From Butyrivibrio sp. WCD3002 (GTDB lineage Bacteria > Bacillota > Clostridia > Lachnospirales > Lachnospiraceae): a stretch of 64,000 bases of DNA. Location of the stretch: assembly GCF_000424265.1 (NCBI RefSeq), contig NZ_AUJO01000002.1, positions 45,289 to 109,288 of the forward strand, written 5' to 3'. How positions within the stretch are numbered: position 1 is the stretch's first letter; every line of letters starts with the position of its first letter. A program made the position numbers and the translations under genes. Of the stretch, positions 62,801-64,000 are shown in pieces. The notes beneath the pieces are model-generated. The model was not told where the DNA came from. It was given only the letters and a program-made list of their open reading frames with translations, and did no database searches.

Positions 62801-64000
62801 GGTCATATGCTGTTCCCTGCCATTTCTCATAGGAATAGTTGGGGTTATTTTTTTCAGGATAATATTTGCCCCAATCCTGATTTACTGAGCTTGCAGGAAC
62901 AGAATACTGCGGAAGTAACACATAATATGCAACATCTACATAAGATGACTCTGTATTGAAATAAAGGTAAAGAACATTCTTTTCGCTATCGGGAGATACT
63001 TCATCAAGCTTGAGTTTACTTCCCTCAGCTTTTGTATCCAGAACGTAATCTAATCCGTTCAGAGTCAATTTTTCACTGAACTCAGGCTCAAACGGCTGTC
63101 CTACTATAGCTTTGCCGTACTTTTCTACAACAGTCTTGTCACCAATTTTTTCTGTACTGTTGGAATCAACCACAAACCAGGGATTCTTAGAGTACTTGCC
63201 ATTTACACCTCTGTAAGCATAGATTTTATAATCCGCTTCTACACCCTCTGAATCAAGCTGTGCATTTCTGACAATATCAGCGAGAAATGATAAATCAGTT
63301 TCTTCTTCGTCCTCTACAGCTTCAGTCTCTACCACATCCTCAGCATTTATGCTATAAAGAGAAACTGTGTATATTGATAATTCGTTAGTAGAAAATGTAA
63401 CTTCCTTAGGTGTCTCATTAGCAGCCTCAGCCACCTTAGTTACATTTAAAGAATCATTCTCTACATGATAAACAGAGAGCTTAGTATTCTCATCATCTTC
63501 AGTTACCTGAGAGAATTTTACTTCAACAGTGCCAGACTCGGGAAGAACATAACCATCAAGGCTCTGTGAATAGATGTTGATGTCATAGGAAGCTGTCTTA
63601 ACTTCTACATCTGTATTTGTTGTATTCTCAATATCTTCTTCAACCTTTACCTTAATCTGTTCCTCAAGGCCAGCCTCAACTTCCTTTATATCCAATACAG
63701 CATCATCAGGAAGCACTTCAGGATCAGCATAAAGAGATACAAGGATTCCATTAATTTCCTTAGACTCGTTGAATTCCTTCTCTCTAACCTCCTCTACAGG
63801 AGCTTCTGTTGTTGCTTCAGTAGAAGCTGTGCTGGCAGCATCTGCTGTTTTCTCTACAACCGCATCGTCTGCAGGTGCCTCTGTTGAGCCTTCGCCGGCT
63901 GCATCTGCTGTCTCTTCTGCAGAGTCCTCGTTTGATGCATCTGTAGCCTCATCTGTCACACCATCATTGGTCTCATCTGATACTCCCTCAGTAGATTCTT
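59856..64000 (-). CDS. Giant InlB-repeat/MBG-type cell-surface protein, partial (5' end outside window)
   Basis: The frame is open to the right edge (codons continue from 63960 to 64000), so the start is missing; at least 1380 residues are present. Order seen from N-terminus: Ala/Thr/Glu-rich disordered segment, beta-rich surface domains with an InlB B-type repeat (EFIGWAAVPN, EFYAQWKPKEF), several MBG/Ig-like modules (YNGKKQNSTTADY, DGSALTNEQRADYA, VYDGTPLTEKTITASELGEK each followed by a KTGFVHGEG/VEGEGATF-like segment), a charged KKKKDKDPDDDE hinge, and a wall/membrane tail VLGARRGGTED plus TM and KRKKEENE. The tail is the Lachnospiraceae anchoring type. Adhesion or fibre binding is inferred. 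Confidence 0.88.
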   Translation of the reverse strand, partial: ESTEGVSDETNDGVTDEATDASNEDSAEETADAAGEGSTEAPADDAVVEKTADAASTASTEATTEAPVEEVREKEFNESKEINGILVSLYADPEVLPDDAVLDIKEVEAGLEEQIKVKVEEDIENTTNTDVEVKTASYDINIYSQSLDGYVLPESGTVEVKFSQVTEDDENTKLSVYHVENDSLNVTKVAEAANETPKEVTFSTNELSIYTVSLYSINAEDVVETEAVEDEEETDLSFLADIVRNAQLDSEGVEADYKIYAYRGVNGKYSKNPWFVVDSNSTEKIGDKTVVEKYGKAIVGQPFEPEFSEKLTLNGLDYVLDTKAEGSKLKLDEVSPDSEKNVLYLYFNTESSYVDVAYYVLLPQYSVPASSVNQDWGKYYPEKNNPNYSYEKWQGTAYDLYELDKLDIYSKLQGNIDSRHNLWDPYVSGLIDMVINTIPKDTINSDFKNDSLLTGITIKDDKGSTRSAEWSDIKWFVYKNVAGDTSGSADPVKSYHIDGYVKNADISVTYHANYGGKVDPVEPTVVNNVRTGHDYTVLSYDDAFETTNENYEFIGWAAVPNPGEEDRIYSEKETVFLIASAEFYAQWKPKEFKTEYFDEDGVTLISSNETAKPEAVRQAYGDSTYNIDDPDSKTDSNGYVREFIGWRDENGNLLQRSDIAKTTVEGDQKFIAEYKSVSRNKNYYVNYYFQKADGTYDDGIFEPAKLSYKDGAYVSDYMDSYDKAINVPVGEDGAPVEVKPEKAVTRKIGTENIDYTLVNGQVNQWKDIVKADESRVVVLKVYYKRADFDAALTVRAISESSPYNGKKQNSTTADYVTGSELEKTYDITVVANVDNNGITHVDESKAGNKKVTTVTLKNKTTGETFVLDATKLNEKGFIIDSRFDKIQVVQGTFSITPIDVNLQSWTLKKEFDGSALTNEQRADYAIGISVEEVKEAPELKTNSGWVEGEGATFKFTGTQTVKGTSKNLYTYELKDNTKACDYNITKQEGDLIVESRSEKYEIIIKLATEKEEDGLDTYVYYQGVDMKANMAVDVTVNTEVIKNAMKNAGLISSLKEGLGNVLDSALGSMTINASAEENAEIVNIDPVVKEVTDKLSVTVSGMYLTGGHGTKVGVYPIYLHTKDLNISMTLDGKTQNITDQFKLTVIKHETGVKVESPLDLEADNEKADTLEADPTEVIGNLHVLKREVVLTSGSASKVYDGTPLTEKTITASELGEKTGFVHGEGANFNVTGTITDPGSVANTFTYALYDGSVEGQPATDIGNYDITTVEGTLTVTKDTEVPDKDDKKKKKDKDPDDDEKIPNDNVDDDPDEGGSTNQGSVLGEKRPAETPATEEPAVLGARRGGTEDNTNSARVLVLVFAAGAAVSLMAVGKRKKEENE

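Overview
The window is a gene-dense (about 42% GC by eye) chromosomal segment of an anaerobic Firmicute, most likely a Lachnospiraceae member of the Butyrivibrio/Pseudobutyrivibrio type. The evidence is the single-chain PurL, QueH, a CD1871A-type CXXC micropeptide next to a polyferredoxin, BspA-like and InlB-repeat surface proteins, Lachnospiraceae-style cell-surface tails (VLGARR plus TM plus basic residues), strong Gram-positive Shine-Dalgarno sites with some TTG starts, and no oxygen-respiration genes. Assignment to genus is inference.

Layout. 1-7.2 kb: argS, an M42 aminopeptidase, an MBOAT/SGNH pair that probably O-acylates an extracellular polymer, queH, and a GNAT acetyltransferase. 7.2-12.6 kb: an envelope-stress-like cluster transcribed leftward in the order VWA (YfbK-like) lipoprotein, ECF sigma factor, membrane protein with an anti-sigma-like cytoplasmic N-terminus fused to an extracellular CapA domain, and GH25 muramidase, with an ECF-type promoter candidate in front. 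12.7-22.8 kb: NUDIX, NSS transporter, two paralogous BspA-like secreted proteins (one preceded by four 64-bp hairpin repeats), a CobW-like GTPase coupled to an M19 dipeptidase, YwlG, and an HTH-Uma2 fusion. Two orphan 3' fragments of BspA-like genes lie directly after the stop codons of the NUDIX and ywlG genes. 22.8-32.7 kb: carB, carA, purL, tetR and a small DUF gene, all leftward, with palindromic repeat elements between the car genes and before carA.

32.9-39.7 kb: a 1362-residue transglutaminase/InlB-repeat/BspA secreted protein, a three-gene thiol-redox module (TlpA-like protein, 47-residue CXXC protein, polyferredoxin) and vanZ. 39.8-44.4 kb: a GH13 lipoprotein and the AmmeMemoRadiSam pair. 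44.5-48.5 kb: a zinc/manganese ABC operon that also encodes a Cys/His-containing small membrane protein and a membrane-anchored protein with three exact 25-residue MPHxH repeats. 48.8-54.5 kb: PAS-GGDEF cyclase, tRNA-Trp, phosphoesterase, DUF4015 hydrolase, acyltransferase, and a 7TM-DISM-like gene truncated at a REP-like sequence. 54.5-64 kb: a macro-NADAR fusion, a small unknown protein, hflX, malQ, and the 3' part of a giant surface protein that runs off the right edge.

The best candidates for undescribed biology are the sigma/CapA-anti-sigma/VWA/GH25 cluster, the macro-NADAR fusion, the MPHxH repeat protein in the metal operon, the CobW-like protein lacking CxCC coupled to a zinc dipeptidase, and the recurrent orphan gene tails after stop codons.
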